Positions 14,092 through 22,682 of a DNA stretch of 39,128 nt are shown here, one piece after another. Source of the DNA: an uncultured Lachnospiraceae bacterium (GTDB taxonomy: Bacteria > Bacillota > Clostridia > Lachnospirales > Lachnospiraceae). The position numbers were made by a program, and so were the translations under genes. The first letter of the stretch is position 1. Each line of letters starts with the position of its first letter. Location of the stretch: NCBI GenBank assembly GCA_902772635.1, contig CACYBK010000045.1, positions 1 through 39,128 on the forward strand, written 5' to 3'. The notes under the pieces were generated by a model. That model was not told the origin of the DNA and made no database searches. It saw nothing but the letters and a program-made list of their open reading frames with translations.

Positions 14092-17000
14092 GTCCCTTGC
14101 TCTTGAAAGCACTGAGATTATCGCCCTTGCTATACCGTAAAGGCGTCGGGTGGAAATCCCCTCATCGTCAGAGAGTGATGGTGTCTGCGAAAAGCCAAAG
14201 TCCGCTTCCTCTCCCGCCGAGGGAGAGTCCGTGAATATGGCATTGGTATTGACCTTAGTCTTCAGAGAGACGGAAAGCTCGCACTCTGCACCCGACTCCC
14301 TTGCTATCGCTTCATTAAGGGCTTCCTCGGCGCTCTTAAGTATCGCGTCGGTCTTCGCTGAGTCGCTTTCAAATGCGCCCTTTATATGTCCGTCCTGATA
14401 TTTCAACGTCGCGGTGATCGAGCCCATATTGTCAAAGACCATCGAAAGGTCGACTGCACCCTTTTCCTCTTCGCCGCGCACGATCTTCAGCATCATTGTG
14501 CCGTTCTCATCCGCAACAAGGATCGGCATTTCGTAGGTCTCGCGTTTTTGTGCCATATCTGAAAGTATCTCAAGCTGCTTTGATATCTGCTTCATTCCGC
14601 GGACATCGACTGATGAAACCTCCTGCTCGATAAGCATATCGTCCATGGCATGCTCCGCCGTGTCGGCAAGCTTTCTCTGTGCCTCCGCCATCTCCTTCGG
14701 AGTCTTGACAGCCTCGCCGAAGGCCCTCATCAGGTCCTCCATCACATCGGAAAGCCCCTTATTTTCTGCCTTTTCATTCGTTTCGCTAAATACATTCCTT
14801 TCCTGCGACGGTCTCTTCCCAAAAAGAGTGCGGTACATCCGGTTCCTGTCGCTCATGAGCCCCTGCATCGCTGAAAGGAAGACCGGAGATTCCGGGATAT
14901 CAAGGCGTTCAAGGGCCTTATATACCTCTTTCTCCGAGGAAACAGCCCTCTTTATCTCTTCAAGACCTTCGTTGTCATATTCTTTTCCAAGACGCTCTTC
15001 CTCAGCAGCGTAGCTTTCTTCAGAAGACAGCCTCCCGTCCTCTCTCTGAAGCCTGTCTGCAAATTCCTCCGGTGTATATGAAAGATAATCGGTATCCGAC
15101 GCTGCCGCGTGGAAGGTCGCGGGATTTAGATAATCCGCGCTCTCAACCATCTTTCCCGCCTGGAAAGCCTTCTCTATCTGCTGTGAGATCGAAAGAGAGC
15201 CTAAGTCCTTTGCATTAACTCCGCCGAAATCATCATCCACGGTATAATCCATACCCCGGTGATGCCTTGAGCGAAGGCCTGTCAGCATATTCTTTAGATT
15301 GATATCCGCGCCCTCGAGCATGAGCTGCCCTATCACGGCACCGTCGGTCTTTTCAACAGAATAGATGAGGCGGGCTATGCCTTTGTAGGCGGAAAGCTCG
15401 TCGTCGGAAAGCTCTCCCGTCCTCTCGGCCTTGTAGAGGAATTTCCCGAAGCCTTCCTCGGGAGTGTTGTTTTCATCATTTATCCTCTTTGCAGTTTCCT
15501 TAAGCTCTGAAAGGCTCATTTCAAGAGGATTTTGACCGTTCCGTATCATCGAAGCCACGGTTCCCGGGCGAAGGAGGTTTAGGGTTTGGCGAACCTCAAG
15601 CAGGGAGGCCTTTGCAGACATTATATTGTCTTTGTTTATTTCTATCGAATTATAACCGAGCACACGCACTGCGGACTGATTGTCCTCATTATCCTCCATA
15701 TCAAGCGAAGAAAGGATGTCAGAGACATTTGAAAAAGCTTTTTTGATGCTGTCGCCAAGGTCTCGGCGAACCTGCGTCCCAATGGTCTCGTAGGTTTCCT
15801 GCGCTCTTTCATAAGAAAGCTTGAAGCTCACGGAATCGTCCCTCACCGTGGAAAGGGACTGTGACATCATCGAAAAACTCTTGTAGGTACCCAGGAACTC
15901 TATCGGAGTGCCCTTTATTTCTGAAACCGCAGCGTTTGTCTTCTCAAAGTTCTCGGAATTTACGGGGCTTTCGCTCTCTGCCTTGAGGAGCTCAAGGACG
16001 TCGGAAAGCGGGGCTGTATCTATATCAAGGCCGTGCCTCATTATCGAGCGGGCGGAAACGCTGGTCATGAGAAGGCTTGCCTCGGCAAGAGTCTTTTTCG
16101 CCGAGTCGATATCAAAGGACAAAGCAGCTTCATCAGTTAAGGAAGAGTGCTCTGACTTCAGGCTTTCAAGCGCTGCAGGATTTCCTGTCGAAAATAATGC
16201 CCTTGCCCTCATCTCCATCCTGAAGGAAAGTGACTGCGAATCGGAGTCCTCCCTGTATGAGAACTCTGCGGAAAGTGTAAGTATGGAAAGCGTTCTGCCG
16301 CGGCGCACCACGTTTTCGGCATCCTCGGGCGCCGCTTCATTTACTGCACGCGCTGCGTCGGCGGAGGCATCATTCAGAGAAAGCCCGCTTATCACATAGG
16401 CTTCTCCGGGCGCCTTTCCTTCCTCTATGGCATCTGTTACGGCAGTAAGTATCTCATCCCCGTTTTCCTTCATTATCCCTTTGTTAAGGATAGTATAGGC
16501 ATTCATATTTTCGGGCGTTACGGGAATGTCGTTTTCTATGAAGTCGGATATCACGTCTTTTCCGAAATCATCCGGCGAAAGATATGCTTTTTCAAAGACC
16601 GGGGAAAGCTGTCCTGAAGCCTCAAGGGCATCGGCCGCCTTCATGCTGTCTGATGAGGCCGCATTTTCAGCCGCTCCGAAGGAAGCGCGATAGACATTGT
16701 CTATCGTGGGCGAAAGAGAGTTCTTTACCATGAAAAGGGCGCTCTCCTTTGTGATGCCGCCCTTGTCCATTATCTCTGAATATTTTGAAAGGGCTGCCTT
16801 GACCTCGGGATGGTCCTCGATCGCCGCCTCCGAGATGTCACCCATCTTTGAAACATCGGCTCCGCCCTTTGCGAGATTGATCTTGATCTTGTCGGCAACG
16901 GTTACGAGTTCATAAGGGTCCTCTGCTGAAAGGTCAAAGCCCTCCTTCTTACCCTCGGAAAAAGCCTCCTCGTTGAGGTCCTTCGCTGCCTTTGCCATCA

Positions 17001-17268
17001 TCTGATTTTTCATCGAGATGTCACTTTCGCTCGCGACGGCAGCATTATTTGCATCATCGATCGCCTCGGAAAGAAGGTCCTTTTTCCCATAAAAAGAATC
17101 CCGCGAGGAAAGAAGTCCCTTTCCCTGCAGGGATTCGGAAAGCTGAAATGTCGCGTCATTTGATGTATCAAGCGTGATGTTTTCGCCTCTTTCAGACGCC
17201 CTTTTGAAAGCGCCTGACGCCATCGCGTCATTCTTCAGCTGCTCATAGCGGATCTCGTTAAGATGCAT
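14089..17268 (-). CDS. Large DUF6240-like flagellar protein with FliK-like C-terminus
   Basis: This 1059-residue acidic, helix-rich soluble protein has no signal peptide and no TM. It is rich in Ala, Ser, Glu and Asp and contains several long heptad-like helices. It appears to match the DUF6240 proteins of Lachnospiraceae flagellar loci. Near the C-terminus (about 915-1010) the run VDLSMVFDNMGSITATLKYQ followed by FESDSAKTDAILKSAEEAL resembles the hook-length-control (FliK) C-terminal fold. A perfect sigma-28 promoter drives it and it directly precedes flagellin, so it belongs to the late flagellar regulon. A hook ruler or an exported flagellar accessory protein are the leading ideas. It is much longer than known FliK (about 400). 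AAGGA lies nine bases before the ATG. Confidence 0.6.
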   Translation of the reverse strand: MHLNEIRYEQLKNDAMASGAFKRASERGENITLDTSNDATFQLSESLQGKGLLSSRDSFYGKKDLLSEAIDDANNAAVASESDISMKNQMMAKAAKDLNEEAFSEGKKEGFDLSAEDPYELVTVADKIKINLAKGGADVSKMGDISEAAIEDHPEVKAALSKYSEIMDKGGITKESALFMVKNSLSPTIDNVYRASFGAAENAASSDSMKAADALEASGQLSPVFEKAYLSPDDFGKDVISDFIENDIPVTPENMNAYTILNKGIMKENGDEILTAVTDAIEEGKAPGEAYVISGLSLNDASADAARAVNEAAPEDAENVVRRGRTLSILTLSAEFSYREDSDSQSLSFRMEMRARALFSTGNPAALESLKSEHSSLTDEAALSFDIDSAKKTLAEASLLMTSVSARSIMRHGLDIDTAPLSDVLELLKAESESPVNSENFEKTNAAVSEIKGTPIEFLGTYKSFSMMSQSLSTVRDDSVSFKLSYERAQETYETIGTQVRRDLGDSIKKAFSNVSDILSSLDMEDNEDNQSAVRVLGYNSIEINKDNIMSAKASLLEVRQTLNLLRPGTVASMIRNGQNPLEMSLSELKETAKRINDENNTPEEGFGKFLYKAERTGELSDDELSAYKGIARLIYSVEKTDGAVIGQLMLEGADINLKNMLTGLRSRHHRGMDYTVDDDFGGVNAKDLGSLSISQQIEKAFQAGKMVESADYLNPATFHAAASDTDYLSYTPEEFADRLQREDGRLSSEESYAAEEERLGKEYDNEGLEEIKRAVSSEKEVYKALERLDIPESPVFLSAMQGLMSDRNRMYRTLFGKRPSQERNVFSETNEKAENKGLSDVMEDLMRAFGEAVKTPKEMAEAQRKLADTAEHAMDDMLIEQEVSSVDVRGMKQISKQLEILSDMAQKRETYEMPILVADENGTMMLKIVRGEEEKGAVDLSMVFDNMGSITATLKYQDGHIKGAFESDSAKTDAILKSAEEALNEAIARESGAECELSVSLKTKVNTNAIFTDSPSAGEEADFGFSQTPSLSDDEGISTRRLYGIARAIISVLSRARD

Positions 17269-17344
17269 AAAATACCGTCCTTTTCAATGCTTCACTCGAA
17301 ATCCGTTTCGAAGATAAGGCTTTATCCCTAAGCCTACATATTTT

Positions 17345-17371
17345 TTATCGGCATTTAGTCCATAAGGTTTA
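17345..17371 (-). promoter_or_regulatory. Consensus sigma-28 promoter of the DUF6240-like gene
   Basis: TAAA (17368-17371), a 15-bp spacer, and GCCGATAA (17345-17352) on the minus strand equal the textbook sigma-28 sequence exactly. It stands about 75 bp before the ATG at 17268. It ties the large unknown gene to motility control. Confidence 0.88.
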
Positions 17372-17393
17372 GTTTTGTGTTATCATATACAGC

Positions 17394-18113
17394 ATGCTGA
17401 TACTTGGATTTCAGAAAACCACGCTCCTGGACTATCCGGGAAAGCTTGCGTCTATCATATTCACAGGGGGCTGCAATCTTCGCTGCCCCTATTGCCAGAA
17501 TTCCGGGCTTGCCTTTGATCCGGATCCCGAAAAAACCAATGCCTTCTCAGAGGAGGAGGTTCTTTCCCACCTCAAAAAGCGCCGCGGCATGCTCGAGGGC
17601 CTTGTGATCACAGGCGGCGAGCCGACTCTTCAGAAGGACCTTATCCCTTTCATCGAAAAGGTAAGGGCTATTGGTCTTTTGATAAAACTTGACACAAACG
17701 GGACAAATCCCGCATTATTAAAGGAGCTTCTCGGCGTGAAGCTCCTTGATTATGTTGCGATGGATATAAAGCAGTCGCAGGATAATTATCCTGCTGCCTG
17801 CGGGCTTTCGGGCAGCGCAGCAGCTTCGCTTACAGAAAAGGTGATGGAGTCTGTCTCCATCCTCCTTAACTGCAGCATCGATTATGAATTTCGTACCACA
17901 ATAGTTTCAGAGCTTTTTAAAGACGAAGATCTTCCAAAGATCGCCTCTATGATCAAAGGTGCGAAAAGGTATTTCATTCAAGGCTTTTTGGAAAGTCCGG
18001 GAGTACCGGAGGGCTGTGCATTTTCATCCCCTTCTCCGGAAAAAATGCATGAATATGAAAAGATAATGAAGTCGTATCTTCCGGAAACGGAAGTCTCGCT
18101 TCGAGGATTATAA
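17394..18113 (+). CDS. Radical-SAM activase, anaerobic RNR type (NrdG2-like)
   Basis: This 239-residue radical-SAM protein carries the [4Fe-4S] motif CNLRCPYC (Cys27, Cys31, Cys34) after a short N-terminus ILGFQKTTLLDYPGK, which is diagnostic of the anaerobic ribonucleoside-triphosphate reductase activating proteins of the NrdG2 (TIGR02495) type. GGEPT (about 76-80) is the SAM-binding GGE motif. It should install a glycyl radical in a partner, probably NrdD, but no reductase gene lies in the window. No Shine-Dalgarno is visible, and an in-frame stop (17370-17372) precludes an upstream start, so translation may be leaderless or weak. GNAT follows after 6 bp. Confidence 0.85.
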   Translation: MLILGFQKTTLLDYPGKLASIIFTGGCNLRCPYCQNSGLAFDPDPEKTNAFSEEEVLSHLKKRRGMLEGLVITGGEPTLQKDLIPFIEKVRAIGLLIKLDTNGTNPALLKELLGVKLLDYVAMDIKQSQDNYPAACGLSGSAAASLTEKVMESVSILLNCSIDYEFRTTIVSELFKDEDLPKIASMIKGAKRYFIQGFLESPGVPEGCAFSSPSPEKMHEYEKIMKSYLPETEVSLRGL

Positions 18114-18119
18114 ATAATA

Positions 18120-18716
18120 ATGAGATCACTTAAAGACCTTAAAAAATCAAAAAAAACCTCAGCCATCTCCCTGAGCGAGAGAGTGTTTTATACTGACCGC
18201 CTGATGCTTCGAATCTGCTCGAAAAAGGACGCGCCCCTCGTATTGTCCTTCTACGACAGGAATCTTGAGGAGTTCGCAAAATATGAGCCTCTCCCGATGA
18301 TCGAGACAAGGACCATCTCCTTCCATGAGCAATGCCTGGAATTTGAAGAAAAGGAATTTGCAGAAATGAAGGAGGTGCGCTTCTTCCTCTTTCTCAAAGA
18401 CAATCCTATGGAGATCATCGGCACTGTGAGCTGTCGCGATATCAAGCACGCCTTCTATTCCTCAACAGAGATCGGTTACAAGATGGATGCCCGCTTCAGG
18501 CGATGCGGCTATATGAGCGAAGCCATTCGCTTTATGCTGCGATATGTAAAGGAAGTCCACCATCTTCACAGAGTGGAAGCCTATGTGATGCCGGACAATG
18601 AAGCGTCTCTGAAGCTCCTTCAAGGGCTTGGCTTCATAAAGGAGGGTTATCTACATGACAAGCTCTGCCTCGATGATGTCTGGTATGACCACGTGCTTCT
18701 GACAAAACTGATCTGA
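18120..18716 (+). CDS. GNAT N-acetyltransferase, RimJ/RimL type
   Basis: This 198-residue protein begins with a basic tail (about 1-22), then TDRLMLRICSKKDA, the opening strand of RimJ/RimL-type acetyltransferases. GYKMDARFRRCGYMSEA (about 120-136) is the acetyl-CoA pyrophosphate loop, and HRVEAYVMPDNEASLKLLQ (about 151-169) is the matching late motif. It transfers acetyl groups, probably to a protein N-terminus or amine-bearing small molecule; the substrate cannot be told. The start lies 6 bp after the activase stop, so it is probably co-transcribed. Confidence 0.85.
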   Translation: MRSLKDLKKSKKTSAISLSERVFYTDRLMLRICSKKDAPLVLSFYDRNLEEFAKYEPLPMIETRTISFHEQCLEFEEKEFAEMKEVRFFLFLKDNPMEIIGTVSCRDIKHAFYSSTEIGYKMDARFRRCGYMSEAIRFMLRYVKEVHHLHRVEAYVMPDNEASLKLLQGLGFIKEGYLHDKLCLDDVWYDHVLLTKLI

Positions 18717-18760
18717 CTCTAAATTAATATGTACATTTAATTCTGCTACAGCTCCCAAAT

Positions 18761-18806
18761 CACAAAAAGGAACAGCCTTCGGATCTCTCCGAAGACTGTC
18801 CTTGTG
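18761..18806. terminator. Strong hairpin, reads as a minus-strand terminator
   Basis: CACAA-AGG-ACAG-CTTCGGA pairs with TCCGAAG-CTGT-CCT-TGTG around TCTC, with one bulged A. On the minus strand it is followed by TTTTTGTG, a proper U tract. On the plus strand no U tract follows. No minus-strand gene ends here, so either an unannotated minus transcript exists or the stem also ends the plus-strand GNAT transcript by another route. Confidence 0.55.
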
Positions 18807-18834
18807 AAGAAACATATGAATGCTCTTTTTCGAT

Positions 18835-18887
18835 ACCGGAGAACCGATGGTTAAAGGGAGGAGGGAGGATCGGTGGTACTCTCCGGT
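18835..18887. other. Long purine-loop hairpin upstream of the tRNA deaminase
   Basis: ACCGGAG (18835-18841) pairs with CTCCGGT (18881-18887). Inside that, ACCGAT (18843-18848) pairs with ATCGGT (18869-18874), with GGTAC bulged on one side. The 20-base apical loop is nearly all purine (AAAGGGAGGAGGGAGG). It lies 85 bp before tadA and may be a leader element or part of a small RNA. I do not recognise it. Confidence 0.45.
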
Positions 18888-18972
18888 TCGACAATGATAA
18901 TTTATCACCTCATTGTGAAGAAAAATCAATCAAATTGTGTCCAAATTGTGAAATGATAGAAGGACCTTATCC

Positions 18973-19512
18973 ATGACAAAAGCAGCTCTTCGCGCTGAAA
19001 AACGAAAGACTCTTCGCCTCTCCCGCGAGCAAAAAGAAATAGAAGAACAGGAAAAAACCGACCTTTTCTTCATGAAGGAAGCCATGAAACAGGCAAAAAA
19101 GGCTCTTTTGATCAGCGAGGTTCCCATAGGCTGCATTATCGTGAAAGATAATAAAATAATTGCCCGGGGCTACAACAAAAGGAACAACGATCACTCGGTA
19201 CTCTCCCATGCGGAGATCATCGCGATCAAAAAGGCGTGTAAAAATCAAAACGACTGGCGGCTTGAGGACTGCACCATGTATATTACCCTTGAGCCCTGCC
19301 CTATGTGCGCCGGAGCAATAGTTCAGGCGCGTATCCCCCGCGTTGTCATAGCCTCCAGAAACAAAAAATCCGGCTGTGCCGGATCTGTAATAAATCTTTT
19401 GAACGAAAAGGGGTTCAATCATCAGTGCTCCGTGACATATTCCGTCATGGAAGATGAGTGCAGCACCCTTCTTTCCGGTTTCTTTAAGAGCATAAGGGGA
19501 AATCAGTCTTAG
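18973..19512 (+). CDS. tadA: tRNA adenosine(34) deaminase
   Basis: This 179-residue zinc deaminase converts A34 to inosine in tRNA-Arg(ACG). HAE (about 76-78) supplies the zinc His and proton-shuttle Glu, and PCPMCAGA (about 104-111) gives the two zinc cysteines. SEVPIGCIIVKDNKIIARGYN and the ARIPRVV segment are typical of TadA. A charged N-terminal extension (1-30, rich in Arg, Lys, Glu) is longer than in Escherichia coli. AAGGA stands eight bases before the ATG. The end overlaps the convergent GGDEF gene by 4 bp. It is not related to the pilus ATPase of the same name. Confidence 0.95.
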   Translation: MTKAALRAEKRKTLRLSREQKEIEEQEKTDLFFMKEAMKQAKKALLISEVPIGCIIVKDNKIIARGYNKRNNDHSVLSHAEIIAIKKACKNQNDWRLEDCTMYITLEPCPMCAGAIVQARIPRVVIASRNKKSGCAGSVINLLNEKGFNHQCSVTYSVMEDECSTLLSGFFKSIRGNQS

Positions 19513-21263
19513 GCCCCTCTGATCTGGTTCGGATCATTCTTCTTCATCTCCGCCTTGTGGATGTACATATCATTGTCGGCATTCTTCAGCACCTCGTGGA
19601 TCGTCCCCGACTCGGTATCGGAAAGCTTTGCAGCGCCTGAAGCAATGCTCAGTGTAATATTCAGCTTCGTATCCCTGTTCCAGTCCTCTTCCTCCATACG
19701 AAGATCATGGAGTGCCTTTCCATAGCACCTGTCAAGATCGTCGCCCGTCATAGTGGCGCAGAATTCATCACCGCCGACCCTGTAAACATTTCCGTACTTG
19801 CTGAACGCCTTGTGTATGAGCGTTGCGGCAGCCTGGATGACCTTGTCGCCAACATCATGACCCAGGGTATCATTTACATGCTTGAAATTGTTGATATCAA
19901 AGTAAGCAATGAGAAGGTCGAAGTGGGAATCGAGATAAGCATTCCCGCTCAGAGTATCCTTGCTGAAATTGTCGCGAAGTATGTCAGAATCACGCTCATA
20001 TGCGGTTCTGTTCAGTATTCCGGTCAGCTGATCCGTATAGGCCTTGTCACGCTCGTTCATCAGATAACCCGTATCCGCGAGATGCTTTCTCGCCTCAAGC
20101 TCTGAATCTATGATCGAGAAGATAAGTGCTATGATCGCGCCAAAGAGCGTTGTGGGAGCGTCCTTTGTGGAGCCGTTGTCACTGATGAAGAAGAAGGCGT
20201 CAAAGACAACAGTCGCCGTAACAACCACCACACCCGCGAACATCCACCAGTCGATATCCGCCTTTACATGCTCCGTGGCTGCATCCCGCAGCGACGCTAT
20301 AAACAGTTCGATGCCGACAATGATCACATAGAGCGCCATGATATAGAAGAAGAACAGGCACTCGTTCCATTCGAGGGTTCCGCCGGTGGTAAGCGCAAGA
20401 GTTCCGACGACGCTTATGACATCCATGACGGCAAGGGTTATCGTCCAGGACTTCGTCTTGTGCGGCAGGATGGAGGCGACGAGGCAGAAGGCCGGAAGCG
20501 GGAAGATCAGCAGAGCCAGATATTTCGTCACCAGAAGAAGCTCCGTGGAATCAGGGAGCATGAGGATCGGTATATTTGATTCTATCATCAGCCAGTAGCC
20601 GCCTGCGATGCCCGAAAGAAAGAGTGAATTCCTAGAATAGCGGTATTTCAGATATTTCTGGGAAATCTCGTTGATAAGCCCTATGATCCCGACCATTATC
20701 AGGAATATGGCCAGAAGAAAAGCAACCCCGCTCTTCGTCATGATGTACTGAATATGAAGATAAGAGGGCCCGATCATAAGACCGGAAAAGTTCATGCGGC
20801 TGGTCCCGCCTGTGTTTCTGGCAAGGAGCCTTATTTCCTTTCCCGACATATCGGGGCTTAAGGGGATGTGATGATAATATGTATCAAAGACGGAACCGGA
20901 AAACCGGTTCTTTGATTCAAAGTTGTATACCTCTTTGCCGTCTATCTTCACGGAAAAATTGATAAAGCGGCCGTTCATATTGAGGCAGTCGCCGGTATTG
21001 ATCTCCGGAAGTACATTGTAAGCCACTATCGTCCCGTCAGCGCTGCTGCTCTTTATATTGTAGAACGCCGAAAGGTTCACACCCCTGCCGTTTTGATCTA
21101 TCCATCCGTCGGAGTATTCCTGGAGTCTCCCTACTGTAGTGAAGTTAAGCCCGGTCGCCGTATTCACCGCGATCAGAATAGCTAAACCAAGTACAAGGAT
21201 GATTACAATGCCGATAGCGCTCTTCAATTTTTGAGACATAAAAGACTTTATCTTGTCAGACAA
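19509..21263 (-). CDS. Seven-TM diguanylate cyclase with outer sensory domain
   Basis: This 584-residue membrane protein has TM1 (about 15-34), an extracytoplasmic beta-rich domain (about 40-185) of the jelly-roll type seen in 7TMR-DISM receptors, seven more hydrophobic helices (about 180-375) and a GGDEF domain. RVGGDEF (GGDEF at 497-501) is intact, so it should make c-di-GMP from GTP. The inhibitory RxxD site five residues before GGDEF is missing (SKYG). The frame opens with TTG at 21263, with AGGA only 3 bases before it. An ATG eight codons on (21239) is possible. It is divergent from the HD-GYP phosphodiesterase across 152 bp. Confidence 0.88.
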   Translation of the reverse strand: MSDKIKSFMSQKLKSAIGIVIILVLGLAILIAVNTATGLNFTTVGRLQEYSDGWIDQNGRGVNLSAFYNIKSSSADGTIVAYNVLPEINTGDCLNMNGRFINFSVKIDGKEVYNFESKNRFSGSVFDTYYHHIPLSPDMSGKEIRLLARNTGGTSRMNFSGLMIGPSYLHIQYIMTKSGVAFLLAIFLIMVGIIGLINEISQKYLKYRYSRNSLFLSGIAGGYWLMIESNIPILMLPDSTELLLVTKYLALLIFPLPAFCLVASILPHKTKSWTITLAVMDVISVVGTLALTTGGTLEWNECLFFFYIMALYVIIVGIELFIASLRDAATEHVKADIDWWMFAGVVVVTATVVFDAFFFISDNGSTKDAPTTLFGAIIALIFSIIDSELEARKHLADTGYLMNERDKAYTDQLTGILNRTAYERDSDILRDNFSKDTLSGNAYLDSHFDLLIAYFDINNFKHVNDTLGHDVGDKVIQAAATLIHKAFSKYGNVYRVGGDEFCATMTGDDLDRCYGKALHDLRMEEEDWNRDTKLNITLSIASGAAKLSDTESGTIHEVLKNADNDMYIHKAEMKKNDPNQIRGA

Positions 21264-21313
21264 CTTTCCTACCGCCTCAAAATCAAAAAAACCAAAAAGA
21301 CCTAGTCTTTTGC

Positions 21314-21322
21314 ATTATAGCA
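21314..21322 (-). promoter_or_regulatory. Extended -10 promoter of the diguanylate cyclase
   Basis: TGCTATAAT on the minus strand is an extended -10 (TGnTATAAT), which can work without a good -35. It lies about 50 bp before the TTG start. No equally clear promoter for the plus-strand HD-GYP gene is seen in this gap. Confidence 0.6.
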
Positions 21323-21415
21323 TTTACGATTATGGAAAAAAACCTTTTTTTACTGATGATTATGTGGTACTTTTTATTTTGGCTCTTTTCTTTATTTTAA
21401 TGGAGGAAGCGCAAC

Positions 21416-22672
21416 TTGAAGCTCTTTAAAGGAAAAACATTTCTGGTATTCTTGCTGACGGCCATCGGCCTGATAGCAGCTTTTATCGCGCTGTTCCTTT
21501 ATGTAGCCAGCGTTTCGATGGCCGATCGGACCTTTTCATGGGACTCAAAAAAGACCGCCACTCCTCCGGGCGAGGGCTCGGGGGTTCCTTATGTTACCAT
21601 GTCCGTTCCCGAAGAAAAGCGCTGGCTTGATTTCACGAATCATACCGCTGCACCCGTCGGCGCGGAATACGATTTTACAATGATAAATGAAGGCACCGGA
21701 ATGCTTGAAGGCTGGACCCTTGATATGACCTTCAACGAGAACCTCCTGATAGACAGCTTCTGGAACGGCACCTATGAGGTCAACGGAAACACCATCCATT
21801 TCACGCCGGACAAGAATGCCGATTTCATGAAACATCTGGAGCCCGCCACCTTCGGCGCCGTGATCTATTCACAGAAGGATCTCGAGCTTGTTGGTTATAC
21901 CATCAAAGGAAGGCTCCCGATAAAGGTTCTTGATCTTCCCGTCTTCTACATCCTGATCGTCCTGGGTCTCGTCTGGATAGTCGCGTTTTTCTCTTATATC
22001 GTAAGCTTCGCCCGGGTCAGCCGGCTTCAGAAGCAGAGAGAGCGTGACCTTCTGATCATCAGCCAGTCCATCATGACCTTCACGAACTTTATAGATGCAA
22101 AAGACCCCTACACAAAGGGGCACTCAGTGCGTGTAGCTCAGTACTCAATGGAGATCGCAAAACGCATGGGCTTCTCTGAAGATAAGGTTCAGGATCTCTA
22201 TTATGAAGCGCTTCTCCATGACGCCGGAAAGATCGGTATTCCGGACGCCATACTTACAAAACCCGGAAAGCTCACAAACGAAGAGTACGCGATCATCAAG
22301 ACCCATACCACCATAGGAAGCGAGATCCTTTCGAATTTCACCACGATCCCCGATATCAAGGACGGCGCGCATTATCATCATGAAAGATATGACGGAAAGG
22401 GCTACCCTTCAGGACTCAAGGGCGAGGAGATCCCGCTGAACGCGAGGATAATATGTGTGGCGGATTCCTATGACGCCATGAGCTCCCACAGAAGCTACAG
22501 GAAGTCATATGACAATGAAAAGATATTGGAAGAGCTTCGGGACAATGCCATGACACAGTTCGACCCGGAGATCGTGCCTATAATGATCTCTATGATAGAG
22601 GACGGTTTTACGGAAAAGATCAGAGCTGAATTTGGGGCGGAGGCGGATTATTTCGGAGCGCCTGTGGTCTGA
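21416..22672 (+). CDS. HD-GYP c-di-GMP phosphodiesterase with CBM2-like outer domain
   Basis: This 418-residue protein has TM1 at about 9-33, an extracytoplasmic domain (about 60-165), TM2 at about 175-197 and a cytoplasmic HD-GYP domain (about 212-405). The catalytic HDAGK (268-272) and HHERYDGKGYP (321-331) are intact. It should degrade c-di-GMP. The outer domain reads INEGTGMLEGWTLDMTF, then FWNGTY, then FGAVI and ends in IKG, the spacing of a CBM2-like cellulose-binding module with Trp100 and Trp116. It may sense plant polysaccharide; that is inference. The TTG start at 21416 follows GGAGG by nine bases; an ATG at 21400 is out of frame. Confidence 0.88.
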   Translation: MKLFKGKTFLVFLLTAIGLIAAFIALFLYVASVSMADRTFSWDSKKTATPPGEGSGVPYVTMSVPEEKRWLDFTNHTAAPVGAEYDFTMINEGTGMLEGWTLDMTFNENLLIDSFWNGTYEVNGNTIHFTPDKNADFMKHLEPATFGAVIYSQKDLELVGYTIKGRLPIKVLDLPVFYILIVLGLVWIVAFFSYIVSFARVSRLQKQRERDLLIISQSIMTFTNFIDAKDPYTKGHSVRVAQYSMEIAKRMGFSEDKVQDLYYEALLHDAGKIGIPDAILTKPGKLTNEEYAIIKTHTTIGSEILSNFTTIPDIKDGAHYHHERYDGKGYPSGLKGEEIPLNARIICVADSYDAMSSHRSYRKSYDNEKILEELRDNAMTQFDPEIVPIMISMIEDGFTEKIRAEFGAEADYFGAPVV

Positions 22673-22682
22673 AAATCATGTT

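Noticed and set aside
18869-18890. CGGTGGTACTCTCC resembling a T-box antiterminator
   Set aside because: The flanking T-box stem I, specifier loop and terminator are absent, and tadA is not a T-box-regulated gene.
18881-18905. TCCGGTTCGAC resembling a tRNA T-arm
   Set aside because: No acceptor stem, anticodon arm or matching T-stem can be drawn around it, and GGTTCGA is part of a long bulged hairpin.
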